Below are positions 53,868 to 61,634 of a stretch of 64,000 bases of DNA, piece by piece; the stretch's first letter is position 1; each line of letters starts with the position of its first letter. This DNA comes from Marinobacter sp. 1-4A. Lineage in GTDB: Bacteria; Pseudomonadota; Gammaproteobacteria; Pseudomonadales; Oleiphilaceae. Position numbers and translations under genes: made by a program. The stretch is taken from positions 330,804-394,803 of the forward strand of contig NZ_VCGY01000004.1 in assembly GCF_016597725.1 (NCBI RefSeq), written 5' to 3'. Under the pieces are notes generated by a model. That model saw only the letters and a list, made by a program, of their open reading frames with translations. It was not told the DNA's origin and ran no database searches.

Positions 53868-55775
53868 TTGAAGTATCGCGCCGAAATAGACGGTTTAAGA
53901 GCTCTTGCCGTTGTGCCAGTAATTCTCTTCCATGCAGGGTTCGATCTGTTCAGTGGTGGGTTTGTTGGTGTAGACGTATTTTTTGTCATCAGTGGCTACT
54001 TGATCACCACATTACTTATTTCTGATATTGAAAAAAATAAGTTCAGTTTGATTAACTTTTACGAGAGGCGGGCAAGGCGTATCTTGCCCGCCCTATTCTT
54101 CGTTATGTTAGCTTGCGTGCCATTCGCTTGGTTTTTGATGGTCCCAAGCCAGATGGAGGACTTCTCTCAAAGCCTTATTGCAGTGAGCTTGTTTGCGTCG
54201 AATTTTCTTTTTTGGAGCGAAAGCGATTATTTTGCACCGGCGGCAGAAGAGAAACCTCTGCTACACACTTGGAGTCTGGCAGTTGAAGAGCAGTATTACT
54301 TCCTCTTCCCGATCTTCTTACTGCTTACCTGGCGTTATGGAAAAAACCGCGTATTTTGGCTGATTGCGTTCCTCTCTTTAGCCAGTCTCGCCCTTAGTGA
54401 ATGGAGTTGGCGGAACAGCCCTGTAGCGAATTTTTATTTAGCACCAACCCGTGTATGGGAACTTCTAGCAGGCTCTATGTCTGCGTTTATCGTTCAGAAA
54501 GCTGGCATAAATAAAAATAACACACTGTCTCTTATTGGTTTGTTCGCTATTTTGCTGACTATCTTTTTATACGATAAAAACACGCCCTTCCCTAGCCTAT
54601 ATGCCCTACCAACGGTTGTAGGCGTTGTACTCATCATTTTGTTCGCAGACAAACACACGGCGGTCGCAAAGCTCTTAAGCACTCGCGTGATCGTCGGGAT
54701 TGGATTGATCAGTTACAGCGCCTATTTGTGGCACCAGCCGCTATTCGCGTTCGCAAGGATACACGCTCAGGAGTCCCCAAGCCCAACCTATATGCTGATA
54801 CTTTCGGCCGTATCTATGGGTTTGGCGGTGCTAAGCTGGAAGTTCATTGAAACACCTTTTCGAGACCGGGCTTTAGTCTCGAAAAAAATGGTTCTTTACA
54901 TAACACCCGTTTTTCTATTCTTTCCGCTCTCCCTGGGTCTGGTCGGCCACGCCAACAACGGATTCGAAGGCAGCTTGCTAAATGCCAATCAACGGGGTTT
55001 GCTGGACACGGCGATTAATAGTCCAAAGCGCGATGATTGCCATGCCAGTAAACGAGACTATTTTGGCTATGACGACGCCTGTGAGTATTTTGAGGGTGAA
55101 CTCAAGGTCGCTGTTTTTGGCGATAGCCACACTGTCGAGCTCGCTTATGCGCTGGCCAAAGAATTGGCGCCGACCCAACAACGTTTAAAGCACTTATCCT
55201 TCTCTAATTGCATTCCGAGCTACGGGATCCTGATTGAAGGATACGACGACTGCTCTAACTGGACCAACGACGTGATAAGCCGCGTGATCAACGAAGGTTC
55301 AATAGAAACCGTTGTCGTATCCTATCGAATAAATGAAGCTCTTTTTGGCGGGCACGAAGCAACCTTTCCTACACTGCCGAGCAATCGATCAAAACAAGAG
55401 AGGGAGAAGATTTGGCGGGCATATGTTGATGTTCTGAACGCTCTTGACGAAAACGGTAAGAACGTCATTCTCGTTATGCAGGCTCCGGAATTGAAAGAGC
55501 CCATAGAGAGGCTGATCAAAAGAGATCAGGTTTCAAATGGTGATCTGTCTGGCATCTCAAAGGAGTGGTGGCTCAACAGAAACCAGTTTGTTCGTACACG
55601 GATCTCAGACATACCTAAATCAATAGCGATCGTTGATCCGACTCAGCTGTTTTGTGATGAAACCCAATGCTTTGCGGCGAAGAACGGCGTTGCCTATTAT
55701 TTTGACGATGACCACATGTCTATCGCTGGCGCGACAGTCGTCGCGAAGAGAGTGGTAGAAAAAATGGGCGATTAA
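53868..55775 (+). CDS. OafA/YrhL-type acyltransferase with C-terminal SGNH domain
   Basis: Integral-membrane O-acyltransferase of 635 residues. TTG start, chosen because the protein then begins KYRAEIDGLRALAVVPVILFHAGF. About ten membrane helices with FVGVDVFFVISGYLITTLL, FYERRARRILPALF and HTWSLAVEEQYYFLFPIF are typical of acyltransferase family 3. The periplasmic SGNH domain (from about residue 400) has VAVFGDSHTVELAYALA and the final DDDHMSIAGA. Such proteins acetylate lipopolysaccharide O-antigen or other glycans. Isolated here, so the glycan is unknown. Its AT-rich codon use differs somewhat from that of hemH, suggesting transfer. Confidence 0.87.
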   Translation: MKYRAEIDGLRALAVVPVILFHAGFDLFSGGFVGVDVFFVISGYLITTLLISDIEKNKFSLINFYERRARRILPALFFVMLACVPFAWFLMVPSQMEDFSQSLIAVSLFASNFLFWSESDYFAPAAEEKPLLHTWSLAVEEQYYFLFPIFLLLTWRYGKNRVFWLIAFLSLASLALSEWSWRNSPVANFYLAPTRVWELLAGSMSAFIVQKAGINKNNTLSLIGLFAILLTIFLYDKNTPFPSLYALPTVVGVVLIILFADKHTAVAKLLSTRVIVGIGLISYSAYLWHQPLFAFARIHAQESPSPTYMLILSAVSMGLAVLSWKFIETPFRDRALVSKKMVLYITPVFLFFPLSLGLVGHANNGFEGSLLNANQRGLLDTAINSPKRDDCHASKRDYFGYDDACEYFEGELKVAVFGDSHTVELAYALAKELAPTQQRLKHLSFSNCIPSYGILIEGYDDCSNWTNDVISRVINEGSIETVVVSYRINEALFGGHEATFPTLPSNRSKQEREKIWRAYVDVLNALDENGKNVILVMQAPELKEPIERLIKRDQVSNGDLSGISKEWWLNRNQFVRTRISDIPKSIAIVDPTQLFCDETQCFAAKNGVAYYFDDDHMSIAGATVVAKRVVEKMGD

Positions 55776-55783
55776 TATCGAAA

Positions 55784-56008
55784 TTACTCGCCCTTCTTAT
55801 CGGTTTGCTCCCGCCCCTCATCAGAAAGATCCGGCATGGCTTCACAGAAAGCGCACTCATCAACATTCACATTGGCACCGCCTGCCTCCACGTAACGGAC
55901 CCGGTGGTTCGCTTTGCCACGGTTAGTGGACACCGCAAATTTTCGATCACGGCGATCATCTAAGTCGGTTTTAATGGCGTTGCCTGCCTGTTTCTCGGAC
56001 ATGCTCAT
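55784..56008 (-). CDS. Small acidic protein of unknown function with a CxxC pair
   Basis: A 74-residue hydrophilic protein. The middle (RGKANHRVRYVEAGGANVNVDECAFCEAMPDLSDEG) contains CAFC, which could bind a metal or be redox active. Start at ATG 56008 or the in-frame ATG two codons later; GAGGATG precedes. No family recognised. It lies tail to tail with the acyltransferase gene. Confidence 0.5.
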   Translation of the reverse strand: MSMSEKQAGNAIKTDLDDRRDRKFAVSTNRGKANHRVRYVEAGGANVNVDECAFCEAMPDLSDEGREQTDKKGE

Positions 56009-56185
56009 CCTCCAGCTACCTCGATATTAGGAACTATGGCGGGTTATAAGTCCGAAGTGGGGGCGACTAAGACAGATTTAAAGGCCACAGAATACACAAG
56101 GCTAGAGCGATACCTGACTTAAAAGAATTTTTTTGACTACAGAGATATTCAGGAAGGATAAAACCAATAACTTCATTGGAAAAAA

Positions 56186-56276
56186 TGGCGGTGGGCCAGG
56201 GATTCGAACCCCGGGTACGCTACTAACGTACGGCGGTTTTCAAGACCGCTGCATTAAGCCACTCTGCCAGCCCACC
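56186..56276 (-). tRNA. tRNA-Ser (UGA anticodon)
   Basis: A 91-nt tRNA with encoded CCA. On the minus strand it starts GGTGGGCTGGCAGAG, carries anticodon loop CTTGAAA (anticodon TGA), the long class II variable arm CGTACGTTAGTAGCGTACC and the T-arm GGGGTTCGAATCCCT. The acceptor strand GGTGGGC pairs fully with GCCCACC before G-CCA. Confidence 0.96.
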
Positions 56277-56533
56277 GGTTTTCCATTGCTGCCAAACGAC
56301 AGCGGTGTGCATGATACCGGAATTGCCTGTGCTGTCAACGCCCTGGACTAAACTCCGTGTAAATTTGAACATTAACTGTCTTTAATGGAATCTGGCGACC
56401 ACTTTCGTGTCGTAAATGATTGAAAGTTGAGAATTCGACATTACTATAGTGTGCAATACCAAGTGATTGGCGTTTAGCAGGCTTTGGGCCTGCTGCCCGT
56501 AACCAGTCAAGCTGCTTTAAATCGGAGAACAGA

Positions 56534-57250
56534 ATGCAAAACAGACAGTTTAATGCTCAGCAGAACCGCAACGGCATGATTGCCCGTGGGTCCGCTACCG
56601 CGCCAATCAGTGCTTCGGCGACCAAGGTTTTGCGCAATACTTACACCCTGCTTGCGATGACACTGGTTTTCAGTGCAATTATGGCAAGCGTTTCTATGTC
56701 TATTGGTCTGAGCCAAGGCGCAAGCCTTATGTGCAGTTTGGGTGCGCTTGCTCTGATCTGGTTTGTATTGCCACGAACCGCCAACAGCTCAGCTGGCATT
56801 GCAGTAGTGTTTGCGTTTACCGGTCTATTGGGTCTTTCCCTTGGCCCAATTCTGTTTCACTACCTGCAATTCCCTAATGGCAGCCAAATCATCATGCAAG
56901 CTCTGGGCGGAACCGGCCTAGTGTTTTTTGCACTGTCTGGCTATGTGCTGACCACCAAGAAAGACTTCAGCTTCATGCGGGGCATGCTCGTTGCTGGTCT
57001 AGTTGTGGTGCTGGTCGCAGCAGTGGGCGCCATGGTTGCGTCGATGTTCGGTGTTGAAGTTACAGCCTTCAGTCTGGCTCTGAGCGCAGCCATTGTATTC
57101 CTAATGTCAGGCTTCATCCTGTATGACACCAGCCGTATCGTTAACGGCGGTGAAACCAACTACATCATGGCGACTACTGGCTTGTACCTGAATATCTACA
57201 ACCTGTTTGTAAGCCTGCTGCATCTTATTGGCGCCTTCTCCAGCGACTAA
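56534..57250 (+). CDS. Bax inhibitor-1/YccA family membrane protein
   Basis: Inner-membrane protein of 238 residues with seven helices. SATKVLRNTYTLLAMTLVFSAIMA at the first helix and the C-terminal FILYDTSRIVNGGETNYIMATTGLYLNIYNLFVSLLHLIG are characteristic of YccA/BI-1, which in E. coli modulates the FtsH protease. Length is near that of YccA (219). Monocistronic, with a terminator directly downstream. Confidence 0.88.
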   Translation: MQNRQFNAQQNRNGMIARGSATAPISASATKVLRNTYTLLAMTLVFSAIMASVSMSIGLSQGASLMCSLGALALIWFVLPRTANSSAGIAVVFAFTGLLGLSLGPILFHYLQFPNGSQIIMQALGGTGLVFFALSGYVLTTKKDFSFMRGMLVAGLVVVLVAAVGAMVASMFGVEVTAFSLALSAAIVFLMSGFILYDTSRIVNGGETNYIMATTGLYLNIYNLFVSLLHLIGAFSSD

Positions 57251-57285
57251 CGTTTGGAGCGCACAGCGCAGATAAGTGTTTACGC

Positions 57286-57311
57286 AAACCCCGGCCTTTG
57301 CCGGGGTTTTT
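57286..57311 (+). terminator. Terminator after the BI-1 gene
   Basis: AACCCCGGC-CTTT-GCCGGGGTT with a T-run follows the BI-1 stop by about 35 bases and lies 43 bases before tusD. Confidence 0.88.
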
Positions 57312-57353
57312 GCTATTGGTACACTGGTTACATTTCCGGCGAGAATCGCATCC

Positions 57354-57770
57354 ATGGCTGCTAACCCCATACACAGTTATACCTTGGTCATCACTGGCGC
57401 GCCCTACTCTACGCAGGCTCCGCAAACGGCCTTATCGTTCGCTCGCGCCGCCATTGCAGCAGGCCACACGGTGGACCGGGTCTTCCTCTATGGTGACGGC
57501 GTTCACCTTGCGTCGTCCCTCTGCGCACCTCCGTCGGATGAAACCCATTGGCCTACCGAATGGTCGACATTTCTCACAGACAATGGCATACCCGGAGTCG
57601 CTTGCATTGCATCTGCATTGAGGCGCGGGCTGGTAAACGAATCAGAACGCAAGCGTTATGAGTTATCCGCTAGCAACCTTCTGAAGCCATTCATAATTGC
57701 CGGGCTTGGCGAGTGGGTTGAGGGCAACATGGCCTCGTCTCGAACGCTCTACTTCCACGCAGGAGGCTGA
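57354..57770 (+). CDS. tusD: Sulfurtransferase complex subunit TusD (DsrE family)
   Basis: Subunit of TusBCD, which relays sulfur from TusA to TusE for 2-thiouridine synthesis in tRNA. ATG 57354 gives 138 residues; the frame is open upstream but overlaps the terminator. YTLVITGAPYSTQAPQTALSFARAAIAAGHTVDRVFLYGDGVHLA is the DsrE-like core and LCAPPSDE has the conserved Cys. It begins the tusDCBE operon, with 2-bp spacing to tusC. Confidence 0.88.
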   Translation: MAANPIHSYTLVITGAPYSTQAPQTALSFARAAIAAGHTVDRVFLYGDGVHLASSLCAPPSDETHWPTEWSTFLTDNGIPGVACIASALRRGLVNESERKRYELSASNLLKPFIIAGLGEWVEGNMASSRTLYFHAGG

Positions 57771-57772
57771 AT

Positions 57773-58123
57773 ATGGGCACATTGATGGTTATTGATCAAC
57801 CGCCCTATGGAATCTGGGCCGGCCGTGAAGCGCTGGATATGGCGTTTTCTCTTGCGGCGTTTGACCAACCGGTATCCATACTGTTTACCGGTGCTGGCGT
57901 TAATTGGCTGCGAACCTATCAAGACACAAGAGAAATCAATCAAAAATCCGTAGAAAAAAATCTTTCAGCGGCGCCGATTTTCGGTGTCGAAGCAATGTAC
58001 GCATGCGCGCGCGCCTGCACCCAATACGGACTCGGGCCTGAAAACATGGTGGATGGTGTCGTGCTAGCTGAAAACAGCTCTGATTTAATACGCCAACACT
58101 CCCACACGGCCTTTGCAGGCTAA
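57773..58123 (+). CDS. tusC: Sulfurtransferase complex subunit TusC (DsrF family)
   Basis: Protein of 116 residues. LMVIDQPPYGIWAGREALDMAFSLAAFDQPVSILFTGAGVNWL is typical of TusC/DsrF. The central part EKNLSAAPIFGVEAMYACARACTQYGLG is also conserved. It starts two bases after the tusD stop and packs with TusB and TusD in a hexamer in characterised bacteria. Confidence 0.87.
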   Translation: MGTLMVIDQPPYGIWAGREALDMAFSLAAFDQPVSILFTGAGVNWLRTYQDTREINQKSVEKNLSAAPIFGVEAMYACARACTQYGLGPENMVDGVVLAENSSDLIRQHSHTAFAG

Positions 58124-58154
58124 TTAATACCCGAACATGGCGGAGCCGAGCGTT

Positions 58155-58439
58155 ATGACTGACATTCACACGCTTCACATTCTCAACAAAACCCCCGAAC
58201 ACCCACGCTCGAAGGCATGCCGGGATGCGTTACGGCCCGGAGACGCTTTGCTTCTCATCGAAAGCGCCGTGCTCGCCCTTGCGGCCCAGAGTGGTCCAGA
58301 ATCAGATGTACCCGTTTACGCTCTAGCATCGGATATCGTTGCTCGCGGGCTTGGGCAATGCGCTCGAGAGGCCTCACTCGTCGACTTTCCAGCCATGGTT
58401 GATCTTACGACCCGGGCTCAAAACGTAATAAGCTGGTAA
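58155..58439 (+). CDS. tusB: Sulfurtransferase complex subunit TusB (DsrH family)
   Basis: About 94 residues from ATG 58155 (MTDIHTLHILNKTPEHP), which is the family start; an ATG six codons upstream is in frame but has no ribosome site. ALRPGDALLLIESAVLAL is the TusB core and the protein ends MVDLTTRAQNVISW, as in the family. It lies 3 bp before tusE. Confidence 0.87.
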   Translation: MTDIHTLHILNKTPEHPRSKACRDALRPGDALLLIESAVLALAAQSGPESDVPVYALASDIVARGLGQCAREASLVDFPAMVDLTTRAQNVISW

Positions 58440-58442
58440 CCC

Positions 58443-58769
58443 ATGAAAAAGCCTGCAATACCTGCAAGAAATAACGAAGGATTTCTCGAAAACGCCAATG
58501 ACTGGACACCCGAGATTGCCACACTCATTGCCTCTGATGACAGTATAGAGCTAAACGAAAAACACTGGGAAATCATCGAGTTTTTGCGGTTATTTTATAA
58601 AGAACATGAAATGTCGCCGCCCTCAAACAGGCTGTTTGTAAAGTCGGTAAAAGAGGCTTTAGGCGACGAAAGGGGCAACAGCATTTATCTTATGCAGCTG
58701 TTTCCGGGCACCCCCGCAAAAACTGCATGCCGAATAGCTGGCCTACCCCGGCCGACAAACTGCTTGTAA
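58443..58769 (+). CDS. tusE: TusE/DsrC family sulfur-carrier protein with two C-terminal cysteines
   Basis: Protein of 108 residues. LENANDWTPEIATLIASDDSIELNEKHWEIIEFLRLFYKEHEMSPPSNRLFVKSVKE is the family body. The tail reads GTPAKTACRIAGLPRPTNCL, with cysteines at C-x10-C spacing. Classical TusE is said to have only the last-but-one Cys, while DsrC has both, so this member looks DsrC-like in its swinging arm even though the operon order is tusDCBE. No dsrAB genes are in the window. Confidence 0.85.
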   Translation: MKKPAIPARNNEGFLENANDWTPEIATLIASDDSIELNEKHWEIIEFLRLFYKEHEMSPPSNRLFVKSVKEALGDERGNSIYLMQLFPGTPAKTACRIAGLPRPTNCL

Positions 58770-58814
58770 AGATTTCATCTTTTTAGAATGGGCTGCTAAT
58801 CAGCACCCACACAG

Positions 58815-59192
58815 TTACTTCGGCATTACCTCTTCACCGTTCGCGGTTGACCCACGCTCTTGCTGTCTGCGCCGTTCCAGATCGGCAGCACTGCCAAGCA
58901 AGCTACTAAGCCCATTCTCGAAGATACCCGATCCAAACTTGAGGAATTGCCGTGTAGATTCTTTCACTGTGCCGTCCCAGGCGTTTTCTGGTAGCTCTCG
59001 CAAGGTATCTGCAACGCCTGCTTTTACGCCGCGCGCCACCCGAGGCTCGATCTCCTCGGAGACCGCGATCAGCTCGGCAACTTTCCGATCTAGGTAGGGC
59101 CGAATAACGAGTGCCCAGAAGCCCGATAAAACCACCAATACAGCAGCAGCCGTAACGATAAACTGCAAAACAAGCAGTGCCCAAGCTGGCAT
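58815..59192 (-). CDS. Membrane-anchored protein of unknown function
   Basis: A 125-residue protein with one N-terminal helix (about residues 5-28, ALLVLQFIVTAAAVLVVLSGFWALV) followed by a charged helical body: DRKVAELIAVSEEIEPRVARGVKAGVADTLRELPENAWDGTVKESTRQFLKFGSGIFENGLSSLLGSAADLERRRQ. Similar small proteins accompany DUF445 genes. It follows the DUF445 gene by 47 bp, and both may act in one membrane complex. Confidence 0.6.
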   Translation of the reverse strand: MPAWALLVLQFIVTAAAVLVVLSGFWALVIRPYLDRKVAELIAVSEEIEPRVARGVKAGVADTLRELPENAWDGTVKESTRQFLKFGSGIFENGLSSLLGSAADLERRRQQERGSTANGEEVMPK

Positions 59193-59218
59193 AGCCGTAC
59201 CCTCCTTTTTGTCACTAT

Positions 59219-59246
59219 GGGGTAGCTATAACGGGGTAGCTATAAC
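59219..59246. repeat. Two tandem copies of a 14-bp unit at the DUF445 stop codon
   Basis: GGGGTAGCTATAAC occurs twice in a row. The TAG stop of the DUF445 gene (59242-59240) lies in the second unit. It looks like a recent replication-slippage duplication with no effect on the protein. Confidence 0.85.
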
Positions 59247-60439
59247 GAAAAATACGTTAGAGCAAAAAACTGAATAGCTCCCGCCATCGCCCCGAATAAG
59301 CCACCTACAAACATGAGCTGTATTTCCTCCTCCCGAAATGCGGGGCGGAGTATGTCCTGAAACTCTTCGGGCTGTAGCGCTTTCATTTGCCCAGCCAACA
59401 CATTAGCAACAACTGGCGCTCGCTCCTTGTTAAAGGAAGGGTCGCTGAATACATCTTGAGTCGCCAGAAGTGCCTGTTGATTCATGGCTTTCTTTAGCTC
59501 GGTGTAGCCACTCATCCCCACGGTTACCTGAGCGCTGAGCTTCATCAACAAAGAGTTATCTAGCAACGGCCTCAGGTGCTTCTGTATGATCGCCCGGGTT
59601 CGATCGCCTCGGCTGCCGTTTATCATGGCATCGGCCACCTTTTCCACAGTGATCAGTTCTTCTGCCACCAATTTCGCCCAGATTTCACTGATTTCTGGCT
59701 GGCGTCGCAAAAACAACCCTTGAACTTTCCAGAAGAAGAAACGGCGGGGCTTCAGCGGCGCAAAAATCAGATTTATCGCAAGCCAATTGGTAATGAAACC
59801 GACCCCGAAACCGCCAATTGGCAAGACCCAAGGCACAGGATAAGCCGACCATGCTGGCGCAAGAACACACCCGAGAATTCCGCCGATGATTGCCCCGCGA
59901 TTAATAACGGACCTAAGTTCAACAGAACCCGCTTGCTTGAATATACGATTCATAAGATCAGGGTGCTGTTGCAACTCTCGGCTTAGTAGTGCTTTCAGAT
60001 CAACCAGCTCGTCAAGATCATCGCCAAAATCATCAACCAGACCCTCAATCCGAGCAGGCAGTTGCTCCCTCGCCCACTGATAAATTCGTCTGCGCAAAAA
60101 TAAGGGCAGATTATCCCAAAGCACCGGTTGGATTTCGTACATCACCTCATCAATGTACTCATCCAATCGAGGCGTCACTTGAGAAATGACTTGCTCTACG
60201 ATGCGCTGAGGCTCGAGCTTTTGGTAAACGGCGTTGAGGTCTCCAAAGTGACGGAGTGTTCTATCGATGCAGATATGGGCCATCTTTTCCGATTTACGGG
60301 GGATCACCCCTTGCCAACCAACAGCGCCGATGCCTATGAACTGAACCGGGTAGAAAGACATCTGTATAGCCAGCCAATTGGTAAACCAACCTACCACGGC
60401 TGCCATAATGGGCACGGATAGAAGTGCAACGTCGAACAA
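59240..60439 (-). CDS. DUF445 family membrane protein
   Basis: Protein of 399 residues, with terminal membrane helices and a large helical body. Landmarks are VVGWFTNWLAIQMSFYPVQFIGI at the N-terminus, repeated as GFGVGFITNWLAINLIFAPLKPRRFFFWKVQGLFLRRQPEIS in the middle, and FGAMAGAIQFFALTYFSL at the end. This internal repeat of the TNWLAI segment is the family mark. Homologues include YjiN/YheB-like proteins of uncertain role. First gene of a likely two-gene operon with 58815. Confidence 0.8.
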   Translation of the reverse strand: MFDVALLSVPIMAAVVGWFTNWLAIQMSFYPVQFIGIGAVGWQGVIPRKSEKMAHICIDRTLRHFGDLNAVYQKLEPQRIVEQVISQVTPRLDEYIDEVMYEIQPVLWDNLPLFLRRRIYQWAREQLPARIEGLVDDFGDDLDELVDLKALLSRELQQHPDLMNRIFKQAGSVELRSVINRGAIIGGILGCVLAPAWSAYPVPWVLPIGGFGVGFITNWLAINLIFAPLKPRRFFFWKVQGLFLRRQPEISEIWAKLVAEELITVEKVADAMINGSRGDRTRAIIQKHLRPLLDNSLLMKLSAQVTVGMSGYTELKKAMNQQALLATQDVFSDPSFNKERAPVVANVLAGQMKALQPEEFQDILRPAFREEEIQLMFVGGLFGAMAGAIQFFALTYFSL

Positions 60440-60772
60440 ATGAGACCCCGGGTTTTTTAAACTCAGGCGGTTAGCCTGCTGGTTATGTCAACTATGGATG
60501 GGCGGATAGCAGTTACCACCTCTGTGTAAGGAACGCATCATGCGACAATCACGCTTATGCGGCATTGGCCGAGTAGCCACTGAGCGCTAGCAAGTGCAGC
60601 AGACTTGCTAGATGCTTTACTGAACAAGAAATTGCTTCGGTAGTATTTGCTCTGGCTCGGTTTGGAAAAACAACGATGTCGCGCCAACTCCCTTTGAGCC
60701 ACTATAATAGTTAGCGACAGCAAACGCGGGACCGTTTTTATACTCAAGTATTCCAATGATGTAGCACGACTT
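60440..60772. other. Gene-free junction, possible degenerate attC
   Basis: No convincing gene lies between DUF445 and the 60773 gene. On the minus strand, sequence after 60720 reads TCGCTAACTATTATAG then TGGCTCAAAGGGAG, and at about 60580 GCGCTCAGTGGCTAC, recalling the ends of the attC at 61069. The final GTT core is missing, so this is only a possible decayed attC. A hairpin near 60450-60480 might terminate transcription. Confidence 0.3.
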
Positions 60773-61045
60773 TCAACCTAGCTCTTTTGTGCTCAATACA
60801 GTAGCCGTTTCAATGGGGCCGAAGAATTGCTCGATTTGCCCTAACACTTGCGCCTGACTTAGAGACTTCATGTCACTTTCTAAGGGGCCATTTTTCAGCA
60901 CGCGCTTCATGAAAGCTGTACCACCCTCCTTTTTATAAACCTCTACAGCTTTATCGAACTCCTTTGATGCTTTATCACAGACACTGCTCGCAAGCGAATG
61001 ACCACTCATAGCCACTAAAAAGGCAGCAATTATAAAACTCTTCAT
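60773..61045 (-). CDS. Exported protein of unknown function, integron-cassette gene
   Basis: A 90-residue protein starting with a signal peptide (MKSFIIAAFLVAMSGHSLA-S). The mature part is a helical domain (VCDKASKEFDKAVEVYKKEGGTAFMKRVLKNGPLESDMKSLSQAQVLGQIEQFFGPIE) with one Cys. AAGGAAGAG lies just before the ATG and just after the attC at 61069, which is the usual layout of a cassette. No family recognised. Confidence 0.6.
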   Translation of the reverse strand: MKSFIIAAFLVAMSGHSLASSVCDKASKEFDKAVEVYKKEGGTAFMKRVLKNGPLESDMKSLSQAQVLGQIEQFFGPIETATVLSTKELG

Positions 61046-61068
61046 ATCTCTTCCTTATTATAGCTTGA

Positions 61069-61173
61069 CCCTAACACTGAGCGTGCTATTTAGCGCAGAG
61101 CTTTGGGGCGGCTGAAGTGCAGCGTAAGCCGCCCCAGCCACGAAAGAATGGACTGCAACAACTTGTTATAAAG
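61069..61173 (-). repeat. attC-like site after the 61187 cassette gene
   Basis: Read on the minus strand it opens TTATAACAAG (R'' core) and closes CAGTGTTAGGG (R' core). Between them is a long imperfect hairpin, with the GGGGCGGCT/AGCCGCCCC stem in the centre. It lies between the stop of the 61187 gene and the ribosome site of the 60773 gene, the position expected for an integron attC. Confidence 0.7.
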
Positions 61174-61186
61174 CATGAGCCCCCAT

Positions 61187-61516
61187 TCACCCTCTCAGCT
61201 CAGGTGCAATTTGATGCTCGATAACCTCATAGTGCTGGACTGAAAGGTCAGGCTCAAGCTCATAAGCCCCGTCTTCCGGGTACAAACGAGCCTGCGAAAT
61301 ATCATCGCCAGCGAACGCCTTGATCGATTCTAGGTTGTCCCAGTACGTGATGAGGGTAAGCTCAATTTTGTCCGTCAAAGACCGACGGAAAATCTGAGCA
61401 CCTAGGAAGCCTGGCGTGGCGTATGAATCCTTGATGCCGGTTTCGTACAGATAGTCCGTGAAACCTTTATTGTGTGCTTCAGGCACTCGACATTTCCATT
61501 CCCTGGCGATCATCAT
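61187..61516 (-). CDS. Antibiotic-biosynthesis-monooxygenase (ABM) fold protein, integron-cassette gene
   Basis: A 109-residue protein: MMIAREWKCRVPEAHNKGFTDYLYETGIKDSYATPGFLGAQIFRR and KIELTLITYWDNLESIKAFAGDDISQARLYPEDGAYELEPDLSVQHYEVIEH fit the dimeric alpha-beta barrel ABM family, which includes quinol monooxygenases and haem-degrading enzymes. Single-domain ABM proteins often lie in cassettes. GGAGAG eight bases before the ATG immediately follows the restored attC core, as expected for a cassette. Substrate unknown. Confidence 0.78.
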   Translation of the reverse strand: MMIAREWKCRVPEAHNKGFTDYLYETGIKDSYATPGFLGAQIFRRSLTDKIELTLITYWDNLESIKAFAGDDISQARLYPEDGAYELEPDLSVQHYEVIEHQIAPELRG

Positions 61517-61581
61517 TACGCACTCTCTCCTGCTTTATAATGGGGATAGGGAGACACCTCACGATGCCCCTCCTCCCACAT

Positions 61582-61611
61582 CACCGGGCATACGGATCAC
61601 GTACCACGGCG
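61582..61611 (-). ncRNA. Group II intron domain V
   Basis: On the minus strand CGCCGTGGTACG pairs with CGTATGCCCGGTG around a short TGATC loop, with a bulge. The hairpin opens CGC, the catalytic triad used by class C introns rather than AGC. Confidence 0.75.
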
Positions 61612-61634
61612 ATTCAGTGACTTGATTCAACCCG

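Noticed and set aside
60538..60756. 72-codon frame on the minus strand between DUF445 and the 60773 gene
   Set aside because: TTG start without ribosome site and a composition unlike a protein. The region looks like a degenerate non-coding junction.
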